Notes under the pieces: generated by a model
The model's database searches: none
What the model saw: the letters and a program-made list of their open reading frames with translations, nothing else
Told to the model about the DNA's origin: nothing
Source: Bacteroidales bacterium UBA3289
GTDB taxonomy: Bacteria > Bacteroidota > Bacteroidia > Bacteroidales > UBA932
Assembly: GCA_002361625.1 (NCBI GenBank)
Contig: DETL01000032.1
Span: 52,485-73,261 of the forward strand
Direction of reading: 5' to 3'
DNA length: 20,777 nucleotides
Position numbers and translations under genes: made by a program
Shown here: in pieces, positions 1-7,729 of the stretch
Layout: each line of letters begins with the position of its first letter
Position numbering within the stretch: the first letter of the stretch is position 1

Positions 1-477
1 CGCGCCGGCCTCCTGCACGATATCGGCAAGGTTTCCGAAGAGGAGCCGGATCTCCCGCACGCCATCCTGGGCATGAAGATCGCGGAGCAGAACAAGGAGA
101 AGCCCGAAATCTGCAACGCCATCGGAGCGCACCACGAGGAAACCGAGATGACCTCCCTCTATGCGCCGATCGTGCTCGTGGGCGATGCCATTTCCGGTGC
201 CCGTCCGGGTGCCCGCCGCGAAGTGATCGAGTCCTACATCAAGCGCCTCAAGGGCATGGAAGACCTCGCGGCCGCCTATCCGGGCGTCACGAAGTCCTAC
301 GCCATCCAGGCCGGCCGTGAGCTCCGCGTCATCGTCGGGGCCGAACAGGTTTCCGACGCCGAGGCCGAAGTCCTCTCCGGCGAGATCGCCAAGAAGATCC
401 AGGATGAAATGACCTACCCCGGACAGGTGAAGATCACCGTCATCCGGGAAACCCGTTCCGTAGCTTATGCGAAGTAA
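1..477 (+). CDS. rny: Ribonuclease Y, C-terminal part (cut by window edge)
   Basis: This is the 3' end of the membrane-anchored endoribonuclease RNase Y, which starts mRNA decay in bacteria that use it. Frame 1 is open from the first base and gives 158 residues before TAA at 475-477. The visible part opens inside the HD domain: the metal-binding motif LLHDIGK lies at codons 4-10, with H-D at bases 16-21. It continues through a helical stretch with IGAHHEE and ends in the conserved tail with YPGQVKITVIRETR, which is characteristic of RNase Y. The N-terminal membrane helix, coiled coil and KH domain lie outside the window. The last 11 bases overlap the start of dsbD, so the two are probably cotranscribed and translationally coupled. 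The identification is firm from motif content; only the missing N-terminus limits it. Confidence 0.95.
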   Translation, partial: RAGLLHDIGKVSEEEPDLPHAILGMKIAEQNKEKPEICNAIGAHHEETEMTSLYAPIVLVGDAISGARPGARREVIESYIKRLKGMEDLAAAYPGVTKSYAIQAGRELRVIVGAEQVSDAEAEVLSGEIAKKIQDEMTYPGQVKITVIRETRSVAYAK

Positions 478-2401
478 CATTCAGGCAAGACTGACCTTTT
501 TCCTGGCAGCGCTCTTCTGGAGCGTTGCCGTTTTTGCTCAAGGGTTTGGCGACAAGCCCAGCGTGAGCTGGAAAATCGCCTCCGAACAGGTATCGGAGCA
601 GACGTACAAGATCACCTTCTCCGGCCAGATCGAGGACGGAAAACACATCTACGGCCTCCATCCCGGGATTGGCAATCCGGTGGAGGTGACGTATGACACG
701 GAAGGAATCACGGCAGGACCGCTGCAGGAAGAACTGGAGCCGGTCACCTACAAGGAGGACCTCGTCTTCTTCAAGAAGGTCGTCTTTTCCCAGGAAGTGA
801 CGGTCCCTTCCGGCTCCCGGCTGGACGGAACCATCATCTGGCAGGCCTGCTCCGAGGACATGTGCGGTTTCCCGGAGGATTATGCCTTCTCCGTCGCCGT
901 GGGTCCTGCCGAGGATACGGCCCACCAGACGGCCATCGGCGATCCCGAGAAAGAGAGCGGTTCCGGCAGCAAGGGCCTCTGGGCCCTGATCATCGAAGCC
1001 ATCCTGTGGGGCTTTGCCATGCTCCTGACCCCCTGCGTATTCCCGATGATTCCGATGACGGTCTCCTTCTTCCTGAAAGGATCCGACAATGTCCATGAGG
1101 GCCGCTTCAAGGCCTTCATGTACGGTCTTTTCATCGTCCTGCTGTACACGGTCCCGATCGTCGTCATCATCGGCCTCACCCGCCTCGTGGGCGGCGAAAC
1201 CGTCACGGCGGACATCTTCAACTGGCTGGCTACGCACTGGCTCCCGAACATCATCTTCTTCCTGGTGTTCATGGTCTTTGCGGCCTCCTTCTTCGGAGCC
1301 TTCGAGATCGTACTTCCCTCCTCCTGGCAGAACAAGAGTGACGCCGCATCCGGGAAGAAGGGGCTTGCGGGCATCTTCTTCATGGCCCTGACCCTCGTGC
1401 TGGTGTCCTTCTCCTGCACGGGTCCCATCGTGGGGTCGGTCCTGATCAAGTCCACCCAGGGCGAGTTCTGGACGCCGATGGTCACGATGCTGGCCTTCTC
1501 GGTAGCCTTCGCCCTCCCCTTCACCATCTTCGCCCTGTTCCCGCAGCTCCTGAAAAAGATGAAGAGCGGCAGCTGGCTCAACAGCGTGAAGGTCGTGATG
1601 GGCTTCGTGGAAGTCGCCTTCGGCTTCAAGTTCCTCTCCGTCGCGGACCAGACCTACCACTGGGGCCTCCTGGACCGGGAAGTGTATCTCGCCATCTGGA
1701 TCGTGGTCTTCACCCTGCTGGGATTCTACCTGCTGGGGAAGATCCGGTTCACCCATGACGAAAAAGTGGAGAAGATCGGCGTCACGCGCCTCTCCCTGGC
1801 CATTGCCGTGTTCTCCTTCGTGGTGTATATGATTCCGGGCATGTTCGGTGCGCCGCTCAAGGCCCTCTCCGGCTATCTCCCGCCCATCGAGACCCAGGAT
1901 TTCATCATTGCCAATTATGCCGAGGGCCAGGTGGCCGGTGCCACGACCGCCCCGGCGGAGTCCAACCGGTACGGCCTGAAGATCGCCCACAACCTTCCGG
2001 GCTACTTCACGCTGGATGAAGGTCTTGCTGCAGCAAAAGTGTCCGGGAAACCGGTCTTTGTCGATGTCACCGGCCACGGCTGCACCAACTGCCGCGAGAT
2101 GGAAGCCCGCGTCTGGAGCGATCCCGAAGTGCTCAGCCGCCTCCGCGACAACTTCGAAATCGTTGCCCTGTACACGGACGACAAGCAGAAAGTCCCTGAA
2201 AGCGAGTGGTTCACCACCCCATCCGGCAAGACGCTCAAAACCCTCGGGAGCATTAACTCCTACATCGCCCGGACCCGTTTCGAGGTAAACGCCCAGCCGA
2301 ACTACCTCATCCTTTCTCCTGAAGGAAAAATCCTCGCCGGGCCGCGGGGCTATAACCTGTCGATTCCGGGATTCATCGAATTCCTGGACGGCGCGCTGTG
2401 A
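467..2401 (+). CDS. dsbD: Thiol:disulfide interchange protein DsbD
   Basis: This inner-membrane reductant conductor moves electrons from cytoplasmic thioredoxin to periplasmic thiol proteins. The 644-residue protein has the three DsbD parts in order. A signal peptide (about residues 1-25, ending near FAQG) leads into a periplasmic N-terminal domain to about 165, with a C128-x4-C133 pair in WQACSEDMC. A central domain of about eight membrane helices (about 167-465) holds the redox cysteines C190 (in LTPCVFP) and C317 (in FSCTGP). The C-terminal thioredoxin-like domain (about 505-644) has the C539-T-N-C542 active site. All six functional cysteines are present, so it should be active. The ATG at 467 overlaps the end of rny by 11 bases and gives a proper signal peptide, which supports this start. 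The antiporter gene follows after 28 bases. Confidence 0.95.
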   Translation: MRSNIQARLTFFLAALFWSVAVFAQGFGDKPSVSWKIASEQVSEQTYKITFSGQIEDGKHIYGLHPGIGNPVEVTYDTEGITAGPLQEELEPVTYKEDLVFFKKVVFSQEVTVPSGSRLDGTIIWQACSEDMCGFPEDYAFSVAVGPAEDTAHQTAIGDPEKESGSGSKGLWALIIEAILWGFAMLLTPCVFPMIPMTVSFFLKGSDNVHEGRFKAFMYGLFIVLLYTVPIVVIIGLTRLVGGETVTADIFNWLATHWLPNIIFFLVFMVFAASFFGAFEIVLPSSWQNKSDAASGKKGLAGIFFMALTLVLVSFSCTGPIVGSVLIKSTQGEFWTPMVTMLAFSVAFALPFTIFALFPQLLKKMKSGSWLNSVKVVMGFVEVAFGFKFLSVADQTYHWGLLDREVYLAIWIVVFTLLGFYLLGKIRFTHDEKVEKIGVTRLSLAIAVFSFVVYMIPGMFGAPLKALSGYLPPIETQDFIIANYAEGQVAGATTAPAESNRYGLKIAHNLPGYFTLDEGLAAAKVSGKPVFVDVTGHGCTNCREMEARVWSDPEVLSRLRDNFEIVALYTDDKQKVPESEWFTTPSGKTLKTLGSINSYIARTRFEVNAQPNYLILSPEGKILAGPRGYNLSIPGFIEFLDGAL

Positions 2402-2429
2402 TGACACACTGAGCGAAGCGAAAGAATTT

Positions 2430-4685
2430 ATGGCAGAGATAGAACCGCTGATCGCCGACCTGGCGCTTATCCTGATCTGCGCCGGCATCATGACGCTTGT
2501 GTTCAAGAAACTCAAGCAGCCGCTGGTGCTGGGCTACATCGTGGCCGGTTTCATTGCGAGTCCGCATTTCGCGCTCACGCCCTCGGTCATCGACACGGCG
2601 AGCATCCATACCTGGTCGGACATCGGTGTCATCTTCCTGCTGTTCGCCCTGGGCCTGGAATTCAGTTTCAAGAAGATTGTCAAGGTGGGAGGACCGGCGG
2701 TCATCGCCGCCCTGACCATCATCTTCGGCATGATCTTCCTCGGTTTTACCGTAGGATCCAGTTTCGGCTGGAGCAAGATGGACGCCCTGTTCCTGGGCGG
2801 CATGATCTCCATGTCATCGACCACCATCATCTACAAGGCCTTCGAGGACCTGGGACTTGCCAAGAAACAGTTCGCCGGCCTCGTGATGTCCATCCTCATC
2901 CTGGAGGATATCCTGGCGGTCGTCCTGATGGTCGTCCTGTCCACGGTGGCGGTTTCCAACAATTTCGAGGGGCGTGAGCTGCTCTTCTCCGTGGGCAAAC
3001 TGGTCTTCTTCCTGGTGCTGTGGATCCTTGTCGGCATCTACCTGATTCCGCTGCTCCTGCGGAAGGCGAAGAAGCTGATGAACGACGAGACCCTGCTCGT
3101 CGTCGCCCTGGGACTTTGCTTCGGCATGGTGGTCCTGGCGGCCAAAACCGGTTTCTCTGCCGCATTCGGAGCGTTCATCATGGGATCCATCCTCGCGGAA
3201 ACGATCGAAGCGGAGCATATCGAGCACCTGGTCAAACCGGTCAAGGACCTGTTCGGAGCCATCTTCTTCGTCTCCGTGGGCATGATGGTGGACCCGGCCA
3301 TGATCGCCCAGTACTGGCTGCCGATCCTGGTCATCACCCTGACCGTCATCGTGGGCCAGCTCTTTTTCGCGACGACCGGTGTCCTCCTGTCCGGACAACC
3401 GCTCAAGACAGCGATGCAGTGCGGATTCTCCCTGACGCAGATCGGCGAATTCGCCTTCATCATCGCCACGCTGGGCGTTTCCCTGGGGGTGACGGGTAGT
3501 TTCCTCTACCCCATCGTCGTCGCCGTATCGGTCATCACCATCTTCCTGACACCGTATATGATCCGGCTGGCTGAACCGGCCTACGGCTTCGTGTACAAGC
3601 ACCTGCCCGGTCGTTTCCGCACGTTCCTGGACAATTACGCGGCGTCATCGGCCTCCCCTACGACCAGTAAGGAGAGCGAATGGAAGAAATACCTCGGAGA
3701 CATCCTCAAGGCGCTTCTTATATACGGGATCCTGTGCGTAGCCATCTGCGGACTCTCGTTCGGCTTGCTGGTTCCCTTTGCGGAGAAATGGATTCCGGCC
3801 CCGTGGGCCCATATCCTTTCGGCCGTCGTCATCCTCCTCTCGCTGGCGCCGTTCCTTCGTACGCTCGCCATCAAAGGCAGCCATTCGGAGGCGTTCCAAA
3901 CCCTCTGGGAGGGCAGCCGGGCGAACCGGGCACCGCTGGTCGCCACCGTCGTCCTTCGCTATGTCCTGGCCCTGGGATTCGTCTTCTACGTCCTGGCCCG
4001 GCTCTTCCACATCTCGGTAGTCCTGATCTTCCTGATCGCCCTTGTCGCCGTCTTCGCCATCATTTCCAGCAACTTCATCAAGCACAACGCGCAGCGGATC
4101 GAGCGGAACTTCATGACGAACTTCCGTTCCCGGGAACTGCGGGCCGAATACCTGGGCGAGAAAAAACCGGAATATGCCTCCCGCCTTCTCTCGAAGGATA
4201 TGCACCTGGCGGACTTCGACGTCCCCGCCGAGATCGAATGGGGCGGCAAGACGCTCGCAGAACTGAATTTCGGCCAGCGGTTCGGCATCCATGTGGTGTC
4301 CATCCTCCGGGGCGGCCTGCGGATCAACATCCCCAAGGCGACGGACCGGGTGTTCCCGCAGGACCACATCCAGGTCATCGGCTCCGACAGCGACCTGGAG
4401 GAATTCGGCAAACAGCTCACCCAGAGCACCGTAAAACTGGAGGACGACCGCTATCACAGCGGCGAGATGCTCCTGAGGTGCGTCCCCGTCACCGGGCTCT
4501 CCCCTTTTGTCGGCCAGACGATCCGGAACTCCGGAATCCGGGAGCATTGGCACTGCCTGGTCGCCGGCGTGGAAAAGGAAGACGGACAGTTGCATACGCC
4601 GGATGTCACCATTCCCTTCGAGGAGGGAGACATCCTGTGGATTGTGGGCGAGAAAGAGGATGTGGACAAAGTCATGAACGCATAA
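2430..4685 (+). CDS. CPA2-family monovalent cation:proton antiporter with C-terminal RCK_C domains
   Basis: This inner-membrane antiporter of the CPA2 (KefB/KefC/YbaL-like) superfamily probably exchanges K+ or Na+ for H+ in pH and ion homeostasis. Residues 1 to about 390 form the Na+/H+ exchanger domain. Family landmarks include LGYIVAGFI, FALGLEFSF, the ion-site Asp160 in ILEDILAV, and Glu340 in QIGEFAFI. A further hydrophobic block of about four helices (about 425-555) follows. Next come two RCK_C (TrkA-C) modules, roughly residues 595-665 and 679-751, each ending in the typical ...GD.L.ivG pattern. I see no Rossmann-type RCK_N domain, so regulation by NAD(H) or glutathione as in KefC is not indicated; RCK_C may bind another small ligand such as a cyclic dinucleotide (inference). 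The ATG at 2430 is preceded by an A-rich stretch without a strong ribosome-binding site. It sits in an operon-like run with dsbD and nadE. Ion specificity cannot be read from the sequence. Confidence 0.9.
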   Translation: MAEIEPLIADLALILICAGIMTLVFKKLKQPLVLGYIVAGFIASPHFALTPSVIDTASIHTWSDIGVIFLLFALGLEFSFKKIVKVGGPAVIAALTIIFGMIFLGFTVGSSFGWSKMDALFLGGMISMSSTTIIYKAFEDLGLAKKQFAGLVMSILILEDILAVVLMVVLSTVAVSNNFEGRELLFSVGKLVFFLVLWILVGIYLIPLLLRKAKKLMNDETLLVVALGLCFGMVVLAAKTGFSAAFGAFIMGSILAETIEAEHIEHLVKPVKDLFGAIFFVSVGMMVDPAMIAQYWLPILVITLTVIVGQLFFATTGVLLSGQPLKTAMQCGFSLTQIGEFAFIIATLGVSLGVTGSFLYPIVVAVSVITIFLTPYMIRLAEPAYGFVYKHLPGRFRTFLDNYAASSASPTTSKESEWKKYLGDILKALLIYGILCVAICGLSFGLLVPFAEKWIPAPWAHILSAVVILLSLAPFLRTLAIKGSHSEAFQTLWEGSRANRAPLVATVVLRYVLALGFVFYVLARLFHISVVLIFLIALVAVFAIISSNFIKHNAQRIERNFMTNFRSRELRAEYLGEKKPEYASRLLSKDMHLADFDVPAEIEWGGKTLAELNFGQRFGIHVVSILRGGLRINIPKATDRVFPQDHIQVIGSDSDLEEFGKQLTQSTVKLEDDRYHSGEMLLRCVPVTGLSPFVGQTIRNSGIREHWHCLVAGVEKEDGQLHTPDVTIPFEEGDILWIVGEKEDVDKVMNA

Positions 4686-4698
4686 ATCAAGGAAAGAT

Positions 4699-5457
4699 AT
4701 GGAATTCAATGCAAAAGAGGTGAAGGACCAGGTGGTCCGATGGATTCGGGACTGGTTTGAAATCAACGGGAAAGGCTGCAACGCCGTACTGGGGATTTCC
4801 GGTGGCAAGGACAGCAGCGTGGCGGCGGCCCTTTGCGCCGAAGCGCTCGGAAAAGACCGCGTCATCGGCGTGACGATGCCGAACTCCGTCCAGCCGGACA
4901 TCGCCGACAGTTTCCGGATCATCGAGCATCTGGGAATCCGGAGTTACAACGTGAACATCGGCGCCTCTTTCGACGCCCTCATGGCCGAGGTCGAGTCCGC
5001 CCTGGGGCATGAAGCATCGAACCAGACGCGCATCAACATGGCCCCGCGCCTGAGGATGACGACCCTCTACGCCGTTTCACAGTCCAACAACGGACGCGTC
5101 GTGAACACATGCAACCTGTCGGAAGACTGGGTGGGCTACTCCACCCGCTACGGTGATGCCGCGGGCGACTTTTCCCCGCTCGGCGGGCTTACCGTCCAGG
5201 AAGTCGTCGCCATCGGCGAAGAGATGGGACTCCCTATCGACCTGGTGAAGAAAGCCCCGTCGGACGGCCTTACCGGCAAGACGGACGAGGACAACCTCGG
5301 CTTTACTTACGCCGTCCTGGACCGCTATATACGCACCGGCATCTGCGAGGATCCGGCCACAAAGGAGCTGATCGACCGCAAGCATCGCCTGAACCTGTTC
5401 AAGCTCAAGCCCATTCCGCATTTCGACTACACGGAAACGGCCATTCCGCTAGAGTAA
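4699..5457 (+). CDS. nadE: NAD+ synthase, ammonia-dependent type
   Basis: NadE makes NAD+ from nicotinic acid adenine dinucleotide, ATP and ammonia in the last step of NAD synthesis. The 252-residue protein is the bare synthetase domain, the usual length for ammonia-dependent NadE. The N-type ATP pyrophosphatase P-loop SGGKDS is at residues 34-39. Further family signatures are NTCNLSEDWVGYSTRYGD and the segment KKAPSDGL..KTDED. There is no N-terminal nitrilase-like glutaminase domain, which many Bacteroidota NadE proteins carry, so ammonia from elsewhere must be the nitrogen source (inference). The ATG at 4699 is 13 bases after the antiporter stop and is preceded by AAGGAAAG, one of the few Shine-Dalgarno-like sites here. 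Its 3' end overlaps the convergent hydrolase gene by 9 bases. Confidence 0.93.
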   Translation: MEFNAKEVKDQVVRWIRDWFEINGKGCNAVLGISGGKDSSVAAALCAEALGKDRVIGVTMPNSVQPDIADSFRIIEHLGIRSYNVNIGASFDALMAEVESALGHEASNQTRINMAPRLRMTTLYAVSQSNNGRVVNTCNLSEDWVGYSTRYGDAAGDFSPLGGLTVQEVVAIGEEMGLPIDLVKKAPSDGLTGKTDEDNLGFTYAVLDRYIRTGICEDPATKELIDRKHRLNLFKLKPIPHFDYTETAIPLE

Positions 5458-6927
5458 GACGGTTTCGTTGAAGGTCAATCCCGACGTATAGATCCCACTC
5501 ACGGTAACGGAGTGGGTTTTTTCGTCCGGGAACAGGAGGATGCGGATGGTATCGGCGCTTTTGCTCACAACGGCACCGCCTTCCACCAGCCACAGGCAGG
5601 TATCCACTTCGGAATTGTCGATCAGGAAGACCTGCGGGTCTTCGGGATCCTGGTGCAGGTTGACGGGACTCGTAAGCATCAGCGGCGCGAAGAAGCGGGC
5701 TGTCAGTTCCTTCATCTCATCAAAGACGGGATAATCCGTAAGTCCGTCGTCATCCAGGATCAAATCATGCCGGACGCCATCATAGACATGCAGTTCCTGC
5801 CGGACGGAGCGGGCCTTCAGGACGCGGTGGATGACTTCGGCACCATACATCTTCCGGAAAGCATGCCGCTCTGATTCAGGCAGGAAGACGGAGAAAATCG
5901 ACTCCCAGGCCGATTCCCAGAAGTTCTTCTCCACCTCATCAAAATCCTCATTGTCAAACGGATATCCTTCACCAAAAGGAACGACCGGATCATCCTGGCT
6001 TTGAAAGGAGATGACCGGGATCTGCGCATTCGTCAGGATCGAGGAATCCGGAACGGCGCCCCAGAAATTCGCGACGGCACGGATCTCTCCGCTCCGGAGC
6101 AGCGACGGGCGGGCCGTGCCGACGGAATCGGTCTCCACCTCGGGCCCCGGCAACAGGAGTGACAAGTTCTCATCCCGCATATAGGCCAGATTCAAGGCCG
6201 TAATGGCCCCTGCATCGACCCCGGAGGCGAAGATGCGGCCTTCATGGATCATCAGGGAATCCCGTTTCAGCAGGAACCGGACGGCCGCATGGGCATCTTT
6301 CAGGGCGCGGTATTGGATCTCGTCCGTGGAACGGACATCGCCCTGATACCCCTGCCGATAATTGACGGAGGAAACCACATATCCCAGGGAAGCGAAATGC
6401 CGGCACCACTCCACCAGGGAGGAATCCTGCTTGTCTCCGCGCCGGAAAGCGCCGCCATGGAAGGCCATGAGGAGCGGACGGTTGTCGGCCCCGTCGTCCA
6501 TGGGGTAATAGATGTCCATGGTGAGATCCTCCGGCTCCGCTTCCGGATCGTCCCGGCGGATCACCCGACCATACTTGACATCATGCGTCTCCCCCACCTG
6601 CCAGACCGGATTCACATAGAGGTCCAGATCGGGAAAAGGATGATAATCAGGGGCTTCATAAGGCGTCAGGGTCACGGTTTCGGTCACGCCATCCCGGTAG
6701 GTCAGGGTATGGCGTTTTCCGGAACGGCTCAGGGTAACGTACACCGAATCGGCCTCGAGCATCCCCCAGTTGCGGTATAGCAGATGAACCGGGTTTCCCA
6801 GTGAATCGGTCCCCACCCGAACGAAGCCGTTCTCCACCTCATAAAGCCCCGGCTCCACGCGGCGCGAGCAGGAAGCCAGGAGAAGCAGCAAAGCTGCCAG
6901 AAAAAGCGATATTCGGTGAATGGCCAT
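5449..6927 (-). CDS. Lipoprotein of the alpha/beta-hydrolase fold with Asp at the nucleophile position
   Basis: This 492-residue secreted lipoprotein has a signal peptide ending in the lipobox LASC (Cys20). After a beta-rich N-terminal region comes an alpha/beta-hydrolase domain resembling Bacteroidota esterase/lipase-like proteins (BD-FAE/carboxylesterase group). The oxyanion motif HGGAF is at His157-Phe161, a candidate acid lies in SQDDP (Asp312/Asp313), and the catalytic His is His387 in DGVRHDL. The nucleophile elbow, normally G-x-S-x-G, reads G-V-D-A-G with Asp238 (codon at 6214-6216). So the Ser is replaced while the other triad positions are kept. About 75 C-terminal residues look like an Ig/PKD-type beta domain. 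The protein could be a pseudoenzyme, or use Asp as the nucleophile as haloalkane dehalogenases and epoxide hydrolases do. The ATG at 6927 follows a sigma-ABfr promoter by 13 bases. The fold is well supported; the substrate is unknown. Confidence 0.8.
   Translation of the reverse strand: MAIHRISLFLAALLLLLASCSRRVEPGLYEVENGFVRVGTDSLGNPVHLLYRNWGMLEADSVYVTLSRSGKRHTLTYRDGVTETVTLTPYEAPDYHPFPDLDLYVNPVWQVGETHDVKYGRVIRRDDPEAEPEDLTMDIYYPMDDGADNRPLLMAFHGGAFRRGDKQDSSLVEWCRHFASLGYVVSSVNYRQGYQGDVRSTDEIQYRALKDAHAAVRFLLKRDSLMIHEGRIFASGVDAGAITALNLAYMRDENLSLLLPGPEVETDSVGTARPSLLRSGEIRAVANFWGAVPDSSILTNAQIPVISFQSQDDPVVPFGEGYPFDNEDFDEVEKNFWESAWESIFSVFLPESERHAFRKMYGAEVIHRVLKARSVRQELHVYDGVRHDLILDDDGLTDYPVFDEMKELTARFFAPLMLTSPVNLHQDPEDPQVFLIDNSEVDTCLWLVEGGAVVSKSADTIRILLFPDEKTHSVTVSGIYTSGLTFNETVLL
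5494..5522 (+). terminator. Intrinsic terminator for the nadE transcript, inside the convergent hydrolase gene
   Basis: A stem CCCACTC (5494-5500) / GAGTGGG (5510-5516) with a 9-base loop is followed directly by six T residues (5517-5522). It starts 37 bases after the nadE stop. It lies wholly within the coding sequence of the opposing hydrolase, where its reverse complement encodes part of the C-terminal domain (around EKTHSVTV). Confidence 0.8.
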
Positions 6928-6940
6928 ATTCTTTCATCAG

Positions 6941-6971
6941 CAAAGATAGCGGATTTCCGCCAATCTGGCAA
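6941..6971 (-). promoter_or_regulatory. Promoter of the alpha/beta-hydrolase lipoprotein gene
   Basis: Read on the minus strand, a -7 element TATCTTTG (6948 to 6941) is preceded by TTG (6971-6969) after a 20-base spacer, the Bacteroidota sigma-ABfr layout. The gene's ATG starts 13 bases downstream of the -7 element. Confidence 0.7.
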
Positions 6972-7023
6972 TGAACGAGGACATGGGCCATCCCCTCCTG
7001 ACAGCAAACTGCGGTAAAATCGT

Positions 7024-7031
7024 TATCTTTG
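7024..7031 (+). promoter_or_regulatory. -7 promoter element of mtgA
   Basis: TATCTTTG matches the Bacteroidota -7 consensus TAnnTTTG and is followed by CA as in several other promoters here. Only 8 bases separate it from the ATG at 7040. A clear -33 TTTG at the usual distance is not visible. It argues against the in-frame ATG at 6971, which lies upstream of it. Confidence 0.65.
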
Positions 7032-7039
7032 CAATTGAA

Positions 7040-7720
7040 ATGGCCCGTCGGCGCGCATACCGCATTGTCTTGAAAACCCTCTTCTGGGCGATCGTCATCA
7101 GCCTCCTGCTGGTGACGGCCCTGAAGTGGGTTCCGGTACGATATACGCCGCTCATGCTCAAACGGTCCATCCAGCACAAGGAAGTCCGGACGCAGCAGAG
7201 ATGGGTGCCGCTCGAAGAGGTTTCCCCCGCCCTCATCCAAGCCGTCATCGCCTCCGAGGACAACCGGTTCGCGGAGCATCGGGGCTTCGACCGGAAAGAG
7301 CTGGAGAAGATGTGGGCCGACCACAAGGAAAAAGGGAAAAAAATCCGGGGCTGCAGCACCATCTCCCAGCAGGTTGCCAAGAACGTCTTCACGTCCGGCA
7401 GCCAGACCTGGGCCCGAAAAGCAGTCGAAGCCTATTGGACCGTCCTCATCGAAAAGATCTGGGGAAAACGGAGGATCATGGAAGTGTACCTGAACGTCGC
7501 GGAAACCGGCCCCGGCCTGTACGGAATGGAAGCGGCAGCCCAGCACTACTACGGGAAAAGTGCCAAGGACATCGACAGGAAGCAGGCCTGCGCCCTCGCC
7601 GCCTGCCTTCCTGCTCCGCTGGACAGGGCCCCCGACCAGCCGACCGGATACACCTGGAAGCGCCAGCAGCAGATCTACGCCCTCATCCCGAAACTCCGTT
7701 ATCCCGATTGGGCGCAGTGA
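7040..7720 (+). CDS. mtgA: Monofunctional biosynthetic peptidoglycan transglycosylase
   Basis: MtgA polymerises lipid II into glycan strands at the outer face of the inner membrane. From the ATG at 7040 it has 226 residues, the usual family length. A basic start MARRR and one membrane anchor (about residues 10-30) are followed by the GT51 domain. Catalytic Glu73 sits in ASEDNRFAEHRGFD, matching the ED..F..H.G motif. Further GT51 motifs are GCSTISQQVAKN and RRIMEVYLNVAETG, which has the second conserved Glu. There is no transpeptidase domain. The frame extends upstream to an ATG at 6971, but that would place the promoter inside the gene and precede the basic start, so 7040 is chosen. It is divergent from the hydrolase gene and convergent with the nucleotidase gene, 9 bases apart. 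Confidence 0.93.
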   Translation: MARRRAYRIVLKTLFWAIVISLLLVTALKWVPVRYTPLMLKRSIQHKEVRTQQRWVPLEEVSPALIQAVIASEDNRFAEHRGFDRKELEKMWADHKEKGKKIRGCSTISQQVAKNVFTSGSQTWARKAVEAYWTVLIEKIWGKRRIMEVYLNVAETGPGLYGMEAAAQHYYGKSAKDIDRKQACALAACLPAPLDRAPDQPTGYTWKRQQQIYALIPKLRYPDWAQ

Positions 7721-7729
7721 GTTCCGCCG

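Noticed and set aside
440..2515. Long minus-strand open frame of 691 codons opposite dsbD
   Set aside because: It is antisense to a fully motif-supported dsbD, its translation is low-complexity and charged (His, Asp, Glu, Gly runs) with no recognisable domain, and it arises from GC-rich third positions on the other strand.
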